A stretch of 60,225 bases of DNA from Deltaproteobacteria bacterium (GTDB lineage: Bacteria > Desulfobacterota > Syntrophia > Syntrophales > Smithellaceae), in the NCBI GenBank assembly GCA_022703375.1, contig JAKLDS010000007.1, forward strand, positions 1 through 60,225, read 5' to 3'. The notes below the pieces were generated by a model that saw only the letters and a list, made by a program, of their open reading frames with translations, was not told the DNA's origin and searched no databases. The position numbers and the translations under genes are program-made. Positions 25,423 to 33,570 of this stretch are shown in pieces; position 1 is the first letter of the stretch; every line of letters starts with the position of its first letter.

Positions 25423-26478
25423 TTACTTTTTCTTCTTTTCCGGTTCTCCGGCTTCTTCTTTAATTTCTTCCTTTGCTCTTGGTTTTAAACCCATCTTTTC
25501 GCGGACTTCGTCTTCAATCTGCTTCATAATGTCAGGATTATCCTTCAGGAAAATACGGGAATTGTCGCGCCCCTGTCCCATCCGATCGCCCTTGTAGGAA
25601 TACCAGGCGCCGCTTTTTTCGATTATTCCCTTATCAGCGGCTAAATCCAGGACATCGCCTTCGCGGGAAATACCTTCACCGAAGATAATATCGAATTCCG
25701 CTTCCCGGAAGGGGGGCGCCAGCTTATTTTTGACTACTTTAACTTTGGTGCGGAAACCGGTCACATCCTGGCCTGTTTTGAGCGATGTCATTTTGCGGAT
25801 ATCCAGGCGTTGCGAAGCATAGAATTTCAGGGCATTGCCGCCGGTGGTCGTTTCGGGATTGCCGAAAAAGACGCCGATTTTCATGCGCAACTGATTGATA
25901 AAAATTACCGTGGTTTTGGATTTGCTGATACTTCCGGTCAGCTTGCGCAGCGCCTGCGACATGAGACGTGCCTGCAACCCCATCTGGGCATCGCCCATTT
26001 CGCCTTCCAGTTCGGCTTTGGGAACCAGGGCGGCAACGGAATCAACAACCAGGATATCCAGCGCGCCGCTGCGCACCAGCGTTTCGGCAATTTCCAGCGC
26101 CTGTTCGCCGGTGTCCGGCTGCGAGATAAGGAGATCATCGGTGTTGACACCGATTTTCTTTGCGTATGTTACATCTAGAGCATGCTCGGCATCAATGAAA
26201 GCGGCCAGGCCATTGGCTTTCTGCGCTTCCGCTACAATATGCAGAGACAGTGTTGTTTTACCGCCGGATTCCGGCCCGTATATTTCAATAACCCGGCCGC
26301 GGGGAACGCCCATTGTTCCCAACGCTATATCCAGACTCAGCGACCCTGTGGAAATAGCCGGAACATCGGCAACCGGTTCACCGCCGCCCAGTCTCATGAT
26401 CGAACCCTTGCCGAACTGCCTTTCAATTTGCGTTATCGCCAAATCAACCGCTTTGGATCTATCTGTATCTGCGCACAT
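25423..26478 (-). CDS. recA: RecA recombinase
   Basis: 351 residues. Walker A is GPESGGKTT (the more usual form is GPESSGKTT), the Walker B region is [15 protein letters not shown], and [20 protein letters not shown] is the DNA-binding loop 2 region. It forms filaments on single-stranded DNA for strand exchange and stimulates self-cleavage of LexA-type proteins, one of which lies in this window. The tail is acidic and lysine-rich ([16 protein letters not shown]). No GAAC-N4-GTTC box is visible upstream. Confidence 0.97.
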   Translation of the reverse strand: MCADTDRSKAVDLAITQIERQFGKGSIMRLGGGEPVADVPAISTGSLSLDIALGTMGVPRGRVIEIYGPESGGKTTLSLHIVAEAQKANGLAAFIDAEHALDVTYAKKIGVNTDDLLISQPDTGEQALEIAETLVRSGALDILVVDSVAALVPKAELEGEMGDAQMGLQARLMSQALRKLTGSISKSKTTVIFINQLRMKIGVFFGNPETTTGGNALKFYASQRLDIRKMTSLKTGQDVTGFRTKVKVVKNKLAPPFREAEFDIIFGEGISREGDVLDLAADKGIIEKSGAWYSYKGDRMGQGRDNSRIFLKDNPDIMKQIEDEVREKMGLKPRAKEEIKEEAGEPEKKKK

Positions 26479-26540
26479 AAATACCTCCGTTAAAATTTAT
26501 TTGAAAAAATTTTATTCTTCTATGATTATTCGCAATTTGC

Positions 26541-26789
26541 TCATTTAGCCCTGCAATTCTTTTGAACTGTTGCAAAAAATGCAACAGTTGATTTTCTGTC
26601 CAATTCCTCTTCTTTATATATATTAAACAAGTGTCTCGAAATTACTGATTTATCCCTTTCTAATAAATCTGCTATTTGATTAAGACTTAACCAGACGGTG
26701 TCCTGAATAAGCCGCACTTCCATTTTGTTCTGATAAAGAACGATTTGGCCACCGGAAATATCTTTTATCTGTTTTTCTTTGTTTCTCAC
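26541..26789 (-). pseudogene. remnant of a RhuM/virulence-protein family gene
   Basis: An 82-residue piece that looks like the N terminus of RhuM-type proteins: QIVLYQNKMEVRLIQDTVW, then LSLNQIADLLERDKSVISR and HLFNIYKEEELD. Full-length relatives run to about 300 residues, but this frame stops after TVAFFATVQKNCRAK, where relatives continue. It interrupts the usual thpR-recA neighbourhood and is probably a decayed insertion. Confidence 0.55.
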
Positions 26790-26953
26790 TTTTTCTTCTG
26801 CTCTTTAATTCAGTCGAAATTTTAAATTATTGAATTAATTATACTGCCCCCTGAATTCCAGTTGGATTCAACAGGCACTGTCTGTTGAATTACAGATGGA
26901 AATTTAAAATAATACCTGTACATAATTATTAATCACTATTTCCGCGTATTATC

Positions 26954-27538
26954 TTACCCCCTCAATGGAATCGTGGCGAGCCTCGTATAAATCGCCCCCT
27001 GTGGTGTCAGTTTGCTTTGAAACAAAATCAACTCCGTATCTCTAAATTCGCCTGCTGTAAAATCTTTGTATTTATCCAGCGCCTTGTCAATGCCTTGCAC
27101 GGAGCCCGGAAACTTGATGCGTCCCAGCGTCAGGTGCGCGCGAAAGGGTCTTGTTTCCTGGGGAAAGCCAATTCGGGCAAAATCATCTTCCAGTTGCTTT
27201 TGTAATTGCGCCAGTTTCTCCACTTCTCCTTCCGTACCCAGCCACAAGACGCGCGCTTTCTGCGGATTGGGAAATACGCCCATCTGCCTGACAGTAAGCA
27301 AAATCGGCAAGACAGCGGCAGCCCTTTGCCGTACAGCATTACAAATATTGGCGACATCGTTTTGCGAAATATCGCCGAAAAACTTCAACGTCAGATGATT
27401 GCCGTGGGGGCGCGTCCAGCTTACTTTTCCTGTCAGCTCCCTTTTTAATTTCTCCTGCAGGCGCGAAGCCGCAGCCAGAATTTCTTCCGGCGGCTCAATC
27501 GCCAGAAAAGCGCGGATATTTTTTTCTCCATCTGTCAT
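26954..27538 (-). CDS. thpR: RNA 2',3'-cyclic phosphodiesterase (2H family, ThpR)
   Basis: 194 residues from the ATG at 27538. The two HxTx motifs of the 2H phosphoesterase fold are HLTLKFFGD and HLTLGRI, and the start is RAFLAIEPPEEI. It opens 2',3'-cyclic ends or ligates tRNA halves in vitro. Its ATG shares one base with the cinA stop (TAATG), so the two are translationally coupled. A longer in-frame extension exists upstream but overlaps cinA and has no family similarity. Confidence 0.88.
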   Translation of the reverse strand: MTDGEKNIRAFLAIEPPEEILAAASRLQEKLKRELTGKVSWTRPHGNHLTLKFFGDISQNDVANICNAVRQRAAAVLPILLTVRQMGVFPNPQKARVLWLGTEGEVEKLAQLQKQLEDDFARIGFPQETRPFRAHLTLGRIKFPGSVQGIDKALDKYKDFTAGEFRDTELILFQSKLTPQGAIYTRLATIPLRG

Positions 27539-28785
27539 TATAATTCGCCCTGCAAATATCTTTTCAGCATGAGCAGCGCCGCTTCGGAAAAAATAATTTT
27601 GTTTCTTTGGCGATCCCAGCGGAAAACAAAGTGACGGCAAATTGTGGACTTACGGTCCGCCAGCGCGAGATAGACGGTGCCGACCGGTTTTTCGGCGCTG
27701 CCTCCGGTTGGCCCCGCGATGCCGGTCGTAGCAAGGCCGATATCCGTGCCGGATATTTTGCGCACACCTTCAGCCATCAGTCTTGCCGTTTCTTCGCTTA
27801 CTGCCCCGTGTTTTTCGATGACATGCGCAGGAACTCCCAGTATTTCCGTTTTCGCGGCATTGCTGTAGCTCACGACTGCACGGTTGAAATAATCGGAGCT
27901 GCCCGCCACGTCGGTAATCCGGCTGGAAATGAGCCCGCCGGTGCAGGATTCCGCCACGGCCAGCGTCAGCTTTTTCTCTTTTAAAAGTCTCCCCACAATT
28001 TCTTCCAGATTTTCTTCGCCGCAGGTGAAAATGTATTTATTAAGACGTTTTTTGACTTCACCGCACGCCAATTGCAATTTTTCCTCAGCGGCGGTCTGGG
28101 AATTCTGCCTTGATGTCAAGACCAGATGATTCTCGGGAAAAACGGGATAGAAACCGACTGCAATTCCAAGCGCGGCAAAATCAAAATCAGCAAGGCTTTT
28201 ATCCACGGCGCCCTCTCCCAGGCCAAAGGTCTTGATTGTCTCTTTGGCGATGAATTGCTCGTTTTGCGGAAACTCGCGGCGCAAAATAGGCAAAACGCCG
28301 CCCGCGAACATCAACTGCGCCTCTTTGGGCACGCCGGGAATGACAAAAATTAATTTACCCGCTGCTTTAAGCATGAAGCCTGCTGCTGTTCCTGCGTTGT
28401 TGGGAATGATTTCCGCGCCCTGCGGAAACATCGCCTGTTTGGTATTGTTTTCTATCCAGACAAAATTGCGCGAGGTGAATATTTCTTTGATATGCGCCAG
28501 AACTTTTTCGTCGGTAAAGAGCGGCAGGCCGAATGATTTTGCTATTGCTTCCGTGGTAATATCGTCGGCCGTCGGGCCCAGGCCGCCGGTGCAGATTACG
28601 GCATCAGTCATGGTCAGCAGGTAATTCAGGCGGCTTTTGATGGAGGAAAAATCGTCCTCGACGGCAAGCATTGCTTCAATGCGCCAGCCCTGAAGATTGA
28701 TTTCCCGGGCGATGAAGGATGAATTGATATCCGATACCCGCCCGCTCATTAATTCATTGCCTATTGTTAAAATTCCAACTCTCAT
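27538..28785 (-). CDS. cinA: CinA, NMN amidohydrolase / competence-damage protein
   Basis: 415 residues with the two-domain CinA layout. The N-terminal molybdopterin-binding-like domain starts ILTIGNELMSGRVSD and has TGGLGPTADDITTEA. The C-terminal PncC domain has AVAESCTGGLISSRIT and ATTGIAGPTGGS. It deamidates nicotinamide mononucleotide in NAD salvage and has an ADP-ribose pyrophosphatase function in some relatives. It sits in the pgpA-cinA-thpR-recA order common in bacteria, overlapping pgpA by 4 bases. Confidence 0.94.
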   Translation of the reverse strand: MRVGILTIGNELMSGRVSDINSSFIAREINLQGWRIEAMLAVEDDFSSIKSRLNYLLTMTDAVICTGGLGPTADDITTEAIAKSFGLPLFTDEKVLAHIKEIFTSRNFVWIENNTKQAMFPQGAEIIPNNAGTAAGFMLKAAGKLIFVIPGVPKEAQLMFAGGVLPILRREFPQNEQFIAKETIKTFGLGEGAVDKSLADFDFAALGIAVGFYPVFPENHLVLTSRQNSQTAAEEKLQLACGEVKKRLNKYIFTCGEENLEEIVGRLLKEKKLTLAVAESCTGGLISSRITDVAGSSDYFNRAVVSYSNAAKTEILGVPAHVIEKHGAVSEETARLMAEGVRKISGTDIGLATTGIAGPTGGSAEKPVGTVYLALADRKSTICRHFVFRWDRQRNKIIFSEAALLMLKRYLQGEL

Positions 28786-29252
28786 ATTACTCCCAGAAAT
28801 AATAATAGCATCATTAACGCTCCGGCGTAAATGCCCGCGCCGACATCGTCGAGCACCACGCCCCAGCCTCCCGGCAGTTTTTGCAAACGGTGTAAAGGAT
28901 AAGGTTTTAAAATATCAAAAACGCGAAACAGCACAAAGCCGATGAAGATACTTAAAGGCATTACTGCCGCCGGCAACATGGTTATCTGCAAGCCGATAAT
29001 CTCGTCAATGACAATGCGCTGGTCATCCTTTTTCTTGAAAAGTTTTTCAGCGCGCCCGGAAATATAAATTGATAAAGCCAGTAACGCCAGCACAATTATT
29101 ATCCGCAATACCATGGGCAAAAGACAATAGGCCAGATAAATAGGAATACCGACAATTGTGCCCATTGTTCCCGGAGTGAAACGAATATACCCGGCGCAAA
29201 AACCGGTTGCCAAGAATTTAATGACTTTATCTTTCAAATAATTTGCCTCCAA
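28782..29252 (-). CDS. pgpA: phosphatidylglycerophosphatase A
   Basis: 156 residues with four hydrophobic segments. The PgpA motifs are TGFCAGYIRFTPGTMGT, RIVIDEIIGLQI and GWGVVLDDVGAGIYA; the acidic residues of the last two are the catalytic metal ligands. It removes the phosphate from phosphatidylglycerol phosphate at the inner membrane. It heads the pgpA-cinA-thpR unit. Confidence 0.92.
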   Translation of the reverse strand: MEANYLKDKVIKFLATGFCAGYIRFTPGTMGTIVGIPIYLAYCLLPMVLRIIIVLALLALSIYISGRAEKLFKKKDDQRIVIDEIIGLQITMLPAAVMPLSIFIGFVLFRVFDILKPYPLHRLQKLPGGWGVVLDDVGAGIYAGALMMLLLFLGVI

Positions 29253-29295
29253 CGACTAAAAATATCTCCTTTCGGTTGACATGATATTTTATTGT

Positions 29296-29757
29296 TCAAA
29301 TAACCATTCCCCCTGCATAAAAAAGCTCATACAACTCATGTCCGTTTTTGCTGATCGCTTCCCTGCCGTTGAATTTGTCTATCTTTCCTTTGGCTGAATT
29401 GGCATAGCAATAATCGGCGTTAGAATATTTTTCCGGCCCGCGAAAAGGATGCTTGGGGCTGACGAGATTCATTGCTTCGCGCAGAAAAGAGTAAATGCTC
29501 ATTATCTGCAATTTATCCATATTGAGCAATAGACCGCCCGTGTAGCTCATTGACCAAATAGGTTTTTCCTTGAGATACACGATTTCCTGTCCGACGAAAT
29601 TCAGCATCCCGGCATAAATATCGCGGTAAAAAAAATCCCCCTGCCGGTATTCCAGTTGTTTGGTTCCCGGCAAAAGCGGTGTTACCGATTGCGTATCGCC
29701 CTGTGCCGCGTAGGACGATTTCTTAGCTTCCACAATGAATTTTATCAGGTCATCCAT
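29296..29757 (-). CDS. DUF5680-like protein, function unknown
   Basis: 153 residues. GTKQLEYRQGDFFYRDIYAG, PIWSMSYTGGLL and GHELYELFYAGGMV fit a small family I associate with DUF5680, found alone or beside XRE regulators. No signal peptide, membrane helix or catalytic motif is evident. It begins 7 bases after the SelW-like selenoprotein and is probably in its operon, which may be the best clue to its role. Confidence 0.65.
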   Translation of the reverse strand: MDDLIKFIVEAKKSSYAAQGDTQSVTPLLPGTKQLEYRQGDFFYRDIYAGMLNFVGQEIVYLKEKPIWSMSYTGGLLLNMDKLQIMSIYSFLREAMNLVSPKHPFRGPEKYSNADYCYANSAKGKIDKFNGREAISKNGHELYELFYAGGMVI

Positions 29758-29764
29758 ATGAATA

Positions 29765-29992
29765 TTAATCCATTCTTTTTATCAGGCCGGTGATTTCGCC
29801 TTCGTTGGGAAATCTGTGAGTTTTGCTTTTCGCGTAAATTAATTTGCCGTCGCATTTTACCTCGAAAATTCCGCCTCCGCCCCTGATTAATTTAATTTTC
29901 GCAGCGGGATAAATCGCCTTTATTTCCGCTTCCACCCGGGAAGCCTGCGGCAAATAGTTTCACTCCCCGCAATATTCGATAAAGATATCCAT
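29765..29992 (-). CDS. SelW-like selenoprotein (Rdx family) read through an in-frame UGA
   Basis: Read from the ATG at 29992 this is a 75-residue protein with TGA at codon 11 (29960-29962). The N terminus MDIFIEYCGE, then the TGA, then NYLPQASRVEAEIKAIYPAA is the SelW/SelT/SelH redox motif Cys8-x-x-Sec11 followed by NY. The rest (GGGGIFEVKCDGKLI, KSKTHRFPNEGEI) is the conserved Rdx fold ending. A perfect AAGGAGG lies 6 bases before this ATG, and a SECIS-like hairpin follows the TGA. A start after the TGA would remove the redox motif. Rdx proteins are small thiol/selenol redox proteins. Strong evidence that the organism inserts selenocysteine. Confidence 0.9.
29928..29944 (-). promoter_or_regulatory. 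bacterial SECIS hairpin of the SelW-like gene
   Basis: Perfect 6-base stem GCTTCC/GGAAGC with the loop CGGGT on the coding strand. The loop starts 22 bases after the TGA, inside the usual window. The loop matches the CGGGA loop behind the HMA gene. Confidence 0.75.
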
Positions 29993-30140
29993 AGCCCCTC
30001 CTTAATTCAACTAAAAGAGCCATTTCGATTTCAAAGGATAACGAGGCGGCAAGGAGAAGGCGCCGCAGGCGTATTTTATAATACGTTGAGGACGCCGACA
30101 ACGATGCCAACAAAGTTAGCCAAAGAAAGCGAAATAGCGC

Positions 30141-30169
30141 TTGACAATAGAACGATTGTTCTATATCAT
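30141..30169 (+). promoter_or_regulatory. promoter with an embedded LexA-type operator
   Basis: TTGACA (30141-30146), a 17-base spacer and TATCAT (30164-30169). The spacer holds the perfect palindrome TAGAAC-GATT-GTTCTA (30148-30163), a GAAC-N4-GTTC SOS-type box. A repressor bound there would block RNA polymerase. The -10 ends 7 bases before the ATG, so the mRNA is probably leaderless. Confidence 0.75.
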
Positions 30170-30176
30170 ATTTACC

Positions 30177-30764
30177 ATGAAAGTCAAGCGAACTTTATCA
30201 GATGTGGAAGAAATAATCAGCGGCTTTTTCCGGGAAAACCGGCGGATGCCCTCTTATTCCGAGATGGCGGATATTATCGGCGTGCGCTCCAAAAGCGTGG
30301 TTGATTTCTGGGTGAAAAAATTGATTGCCGCGGGCGTGCTGCAGAAAGACACCAGGGGTTTTCTCTCGCTTATCCGCCGGCCGTTGGGGCTCAAGCTCGC
30401 CGGCGAAGTCTGTGCCGGGTTCCCGTCGCCTGCGGAAGAAGAGTTGCGCGATGTCATTTCCTTCGATGAATATCTGGTGTCCCGTCCGGAAAATTCATTT
30501 CTCCTTTCCGTCACCGGCGATTCGATGAGCGGCGCGGGAATAATGGATAAGGACTTAGTCATTGTCGAACGGGGGCGCGAGCCGAGAAACGGCGACATCA
30601 TTCTGGCCGAAGTGGACGGCAACTGGACTATGAAATATTTCCACAAGAAGGGAAAAACGGTGACGCTGGAAGCGGCCAATCCCAAATACCCGCCAATTAT
30701 CCCGCAAAACGAGCTGAAAGTCGCGGGGGTGATAACAGCGGTGGTTAGGAAGTATCACAAGTGA
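30177..30764 (+). CDS. lexA: LexA/UmuD-type self-cleaving repressor
   Basis: 195 residues from the ATG at 30177. Residues 1-65 are a winged helix-turn-helix (RRMPSYSEMADIIGVRSKSV). The cleavage site is Ala80-Gly81 in VCAGFPSPAEEE, the catalytic Ser116 lies in TGDSMSGAGI and Lys153 in NWTMKYF. RecA filaments trigger self-cleavage, releasing SOS genes. The palindrome in its own promoter suggests autoregulation. It may be the main LexA or a second, UmuD-like copy; the FPSPAEEE cleavage context resembles UmuD. The nearby Y-family polymerase is a plausible target, though no matching box lies before it. Confidence 0.86.
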   Translation: MKVKRTLSDVEEIISGFFRENRRMPSYSEMADIIGVRSKSVVDFWVKKLIAAGVLQKDTRGFLSLIRRPLGLKLAGEVCAGFPSPAEEELRDVISFDEYLVSRPENSFLLSVTGDSMSGAGIMDKDLVIVERGREPRNGDIILAEVDGNWTMKYFHKKGKTVTLEAANPKYPPIIPQNELKVAGVITAVVRKYHK

Positions 30765-30773
30765 CGACCATGG

Positions 30774-30916
30774 AACGGCCTTGGAAAATACCCTGAAGGG
30801 CACATGAGCCCATATACTGCGTTGCGCTCCGTTCGCGTCGCTGCGACCTACGTAGAAGTAGGTCTCACTCCACGATACTCGCGCGCCTTGTCCCTGGGAC
30901 TTTTTGCAAGGCCGTT
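30774..30916. repeat. interspersed repeat, copy B, with terminal inverted repeats
   Basis: Perfect 10-base terminal inverted repeats AACGGCCTTG (30774-30783) and CAAGGCCGTT (30907-30916) bound a 143-base element. Its interior matches copy A at AAATACCCTGAAGGGCACA. No coding frame. It is the main content of the gene-free stretch 30765-31074; the rest shows nothing recognisable. Confidence 0.65.
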
Positions 30917-31074
30917 GAAAGCGAAGCGGTATAAAAAGGAAAATTTGCAAGGTTGTCAATATTAGTCTCTACTGGATGAAAAATATTTAATTTGTTCCCT
31001 CTTCCTTGATTGCCTGCCCGGCGTATGCTGGGGGAGAGGCTAGGTGAGGGTGAAAAGGAGGATGGAAAAACGAT

Positions 31075-31305
31075 ATGCAAAGTGAAATTATCTTTTCTGA
31101 GAATATTGTTCAAACACAGGCAGCACGCAGCCCGGAGATACTCCAGAGCATCAAATCTGCTCAGAAATTTCGTAAATTCATCGAATGCAGCGACTGGGAC
31201 GTCCGCCTTCTTGATTATGAGAAATATCTCAATCGTTTTTCCTGGGCAGTTATTATTGCCTCGGTTCTTTATCTGCTCCCGATTTGTGTGACTATTTTGC
31301 TATGA
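31075..31305 (+). CDS. possible small membrane protein
   Basis: A 76-residue frame with one C-terminal membrane helix (WAVIIASVLYLLPICVTILL) after a charged region. AAGGAGG lies upstream but about 15 bases away, too far to be convincing. It precedes the Y-family polymerase gene by 33 bases. No family recognised; it could be spurious. Confidence 0.35.
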   Translation: MQSEIIFSENIVQTQAARSPEILQSIKSAQKFRKFIECSDWDVRLLDYEKYLNRFSWAVIIASVLYLLPICVTILL

Positions 31306-31338
31306 AACGCTTTTGCAATCAGTCTTTGATGAACTAAC

Positions 31339-32370
31339 ATGAGACGTATTCTCCACATCGACATGGATGCCTTCTTTGCCGCTGTTGAAGAGCAAAGAAA
31401 GCCGGAAATAAAGGGAAAGCCGGTTGTCATCGGCGGCAGCGGCAATCCTTTGAAAAGAGGTGTCGTTTCTACGGCCAATTACGAAGCCAGGAAATTCGGC
31501 ATCCATTCCGCCATGCCTTTGCAGACGGCGTACAAACTCTGCCCCCAGGCCATATTTCTTCCGGTGGATTATGAGATGTATGTGGCCGTATCCCGGAAAT
31601 TCAAAGAAGTCCTGCATGCGGTCAGTCCGATTATGGAAGACGGCGGAATTGATGAGGCTTATCTTGATGTCTCCGCTCTTGCTGAAGATAACGATACCAT
31701 CATCCGCCGGATCAAGAAGGGGATAAAGGAAAAAACAAATCTGACCTGTTCCATCGGTGTTGCTCCCAACAGGCTTCTGGCAAAGATGGCCTCCGATATG
31801 CAAAAACCGGACGGTGTTACGGTCTTGAATGAGGGAAATATCGAAGGCCTGCTTTGGCCGCTGCCCATCCGGAAACTCTACGGAGTAGGCCCGAAAACCG
31901 AAGAGGCACTGAAAAAACAGGGCATCGACACTATCGGCAGGCTGGCCGCTCTTTCTCTGGAAGTTCTGGCGGAACGCTTCGGGAATTCTTATGGCCGCTA
32001 TCTTTTCGATGCAGCCAGAGGCATTGATGACAGCGAACTTACCACCTCCTGGGAACCCAAATCAATGAGCAGGGAGACGACCTTTCAGGATGACGTGGGC
32101 GAGTGGCAGACAATCGCCAGAACTCTGGCCGATCTGACCCGCGAAGTAGTGCACGATATGCACGAACGGCAATACAAAGCCAAAACGTTTACAGTAAAAA
32201 TCAGGTTCGACAATTTCCAGACCCTGACCAGGGCAAAAACTCTTGATGATTATACGGACACTGAAGATATTATCCGGAAGGCGGCTTTTGCCTGCCTCAA
32301 ACGGATTGAATTAAAAAAGAAGGTAAGGCTTATCGGCATGAGAGCAAATAATCTGCGGAGTGACGGGTAA
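31339..32370 (+). CDS. dinB: Y-family DNA polymerase IV
   Basis: 343 residues. The palm carries the catalytic acids in HIDMDAFFAAVEEQ and GGIDEAYLDVS, followed by CSIGVAPNRLLAKMASDMQKP, the helix-hairpin-helix block LYGVGPKTEEALKKQGI and a little-finger domain. It copies across damaged DNA in error-prone fashion. The C-terminal beta-clamp-binding peptide is not obvious and the protein ends early after VRLIGMRANNL. It lies 0.6 kb after the LexA-type gene, suggesting an SOS role. The region 32371-32935 that follows has no gene. Confidence 0.93.
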   Translation: MRRILHIDMDAFFAAVEEQRKPEIKGKPVVIGGSGNPLKRGVVSTANYEARKFGIHSAMPLQTAYKLCPQAIFLPVDYEMYVAVSRKFKEVLHAVSPIMEDGGIDEAYLDVSALAEDNDTIIRRIKKGIKEKTNLTCSIGVAPNRLLAKMASDMQKPDGVTVLNEGNIEGLLWPLPIRKLYGVGPKTEEALKKQGIDTIGRLAALSLEVLAERFGNSYGRYLFDAARGIDDSELTTSWEPKSMSRETTFQDDVGEWQTIARTLADLTREVVHDMHERQYKAKTFTVKIRFDNFQTLTRAKTLDDYTDTEDIIRKAAFACLKRIELKKKVRLIGMRANNLRSDG

Positions 32371-32439
32371 CAGGGGTTGTTGACCGGTACGCGCATTCCC
32401 GCAGGGAAGCGCAATCAAAAAAATAAATGCATTCATTGC

Positions 32440-32608
32440 CGGTAAAAGCCACTGGTTTTTACAAACCGCTCATCTGCTGCGTTGCGCTGCAAACCGCACC
32501 GCTCAACCCTTCGGCAAGCTCAGGGCAAGCTCATTGCCCAATACTAGTCATAGTGAGCTTGTCGAACTATGCGCGCCTGGCAGCTAAACGCTTTTGAACA
32601 GCCCCTAA
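32440..32608. repeat. interspersed repeat, copy C (diverged)
   Basis: Contains CATCTGCTGCGTTGCGCTGC, GCGCGCCT and TTTTGAACAGCCCC, shared in part with copies A and B. Inside lie AAGCTCA-type short inverted repeats, including AGCTCA and TGAGCT. It accounts for part of the 565-base gene-free stretch 32371-32935. Confidence 0.4.
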
Positions 32609-32840
32609 AAAGTTTAACTCAATTTGGCGGGCAGAGGCTAAGCAAAAGCGGCCACGGGCATTCGAAGTCCTTTTGATGGGCTTTAACCGATTGATACAGC
32701 CTGTATAAATCGGAATTGAAAAAGTATGAATTATTATTTAAATAGTTGATATTATTTGACGAAATTGATAATTTATCAAATACAAAAAACGATTTATTGT
32801 GAGATTTCAATATTAATGCGGGGAACAATCCCGCAAAGCG

Positions 32841-32857
32841 GCGGGTCGAAGACCCGC
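32841..32857. repeat. perfect hairpin GCGGGTC-GAA-GACCCGC
   Basis: A 7-base stem with a 3-base loop in the gene-free stretch before mazE. No T run follows, so it is not a clear terminator. It might be a degenerate cassette boundary, but no attC core is visible. Confidence 0.4.
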
Positions 32858-32935
32858 GGCTCCGTTACGCTAAAAGTTAATTGATTACTTTCTGCCTGGT
32901 ATGATATAACGGAATACCAAAACAGGAGGCATATT

Positions 32936-33178
32936 ATGGGAAAAACAAAAATAGCAATTACACTAGACACCGAATTTATCGGTGAATTGGATAGGCTGGT
33001 CGAAGAAGATTATTTTCAAAATCGCAGCCAGGCAATATGTGATGCTGTGCGTGAAAAACTTGCCCGAATGAAACGCAGTAGGCTATCTATAGAATGCGCA
33101 AAACTCGATCCGAAATTTGAAAAAGCTATGGCGGAAGAAGGATTAGCTGAGGATGTGAGCCAATGGCCAGAATATTGA
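32936..33178 (+). CDS. ribbon-helix-helix antitoxin (MazE/CopG-like)
   Basis: 80 residues. The start KTKIAITLDTEFIGELDRLV is a ribbon-helix-helix DNA-binding domain followed by NRSQAICDAVREKL, and the acidic C-terminal half (about 50-80, ending DVSQWPEY) would cover the toxin. ACAGGAGGC precedes the ATG. It overlaps the MazF-type toxin by 16 bases, the usual type II toxin-antitoxin order. It probably neutralises the toxin and represses the operon. Confidence 0.86.
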   Translation: MGKTKIAITLDTEFIGELDRLVEEDYFQNRSQAICDAVREKLARMKRSRLSIECAKLDPKFEKAMAEEGLAEDVSQWPEY

Positions 33179-33498
33179 GGGGTGAGATTAGGTGGGCAGA
33201 TTTAAATCCCGTGCGTGGGCATGAACAGGCGGGCTTGCGCCCCGTGCTCATTGTGAGCCAGGATATTTTTAATGAACGCTCAGGCACAGTCATAGCCGTG
33301 GCCATTACAAGCCAGCCGCAAAAAGCTGGATTCCCGTTAACTCTTGAATTGAAGTCTCCCAATTTGCCTAAGAAATCATGGCTTAAAATCAGTCAAATCC
33401 GAACACTATCTGTCGAGAGAATTGGTAAGGTTATCGGTAAAGCATCTCTGGAAGAGTTGAATCAGGTCATAGAAGGGTTAAATGAAATAATCGCGTAA
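33163..33498 (+). CDS. MazF/PemK-type mRNA interferase toxin
   Basis: 111 residues. The MazF barrel is seen as ILRGEIRWADLNPVRGHEQ, LRPVLIVSQD, NERSGTVIAVAITSQ and SWLKISQIRTLSVERIGK; the conserved Arg and Thr/Ser of the RNA-cutting site are present (RPVLIVS, AVAITSQ). It cleaves mRNA at short sequences to arrest growth. Followed at once by an attC-like site, so this pair is probably a stabilising integron cassette. Confidence 0.9.
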   Translation: MARILRGEIRWADLNPVRGHEQAGLRPVLIVSQDIFNERSGTVIAVAITSQPQKAGFPLTLELKSPNLPKKSWLKISQIRTLSVERIGKVIGKASLEELNQVIEGLNEIIA

Positions 33499-33502
33499 CC
33501 AT

Positions 33503-33558
33503 CCGCTGAACCCGATTGCAGGCCGCTGTATCGCTCCGGCTGATTTTTTCGTCAGGTA
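33503..33558 (+). repeat. attC-like recombination site 1
   Basis: Begins 5 bases after the mazF stop. CGCTGAACC near the left end faces CGTCAGGT at the right end, and inside CAG(G)CCG pairs with CGGCTG leaving an extrahelical G, an attC trait. The right half CTCCGGCTGATTTTTTCG recurs in sites 2 and 4. Confidence 0.6.
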
Positions 33559-33570
33559 GTAAGGAAGGAT

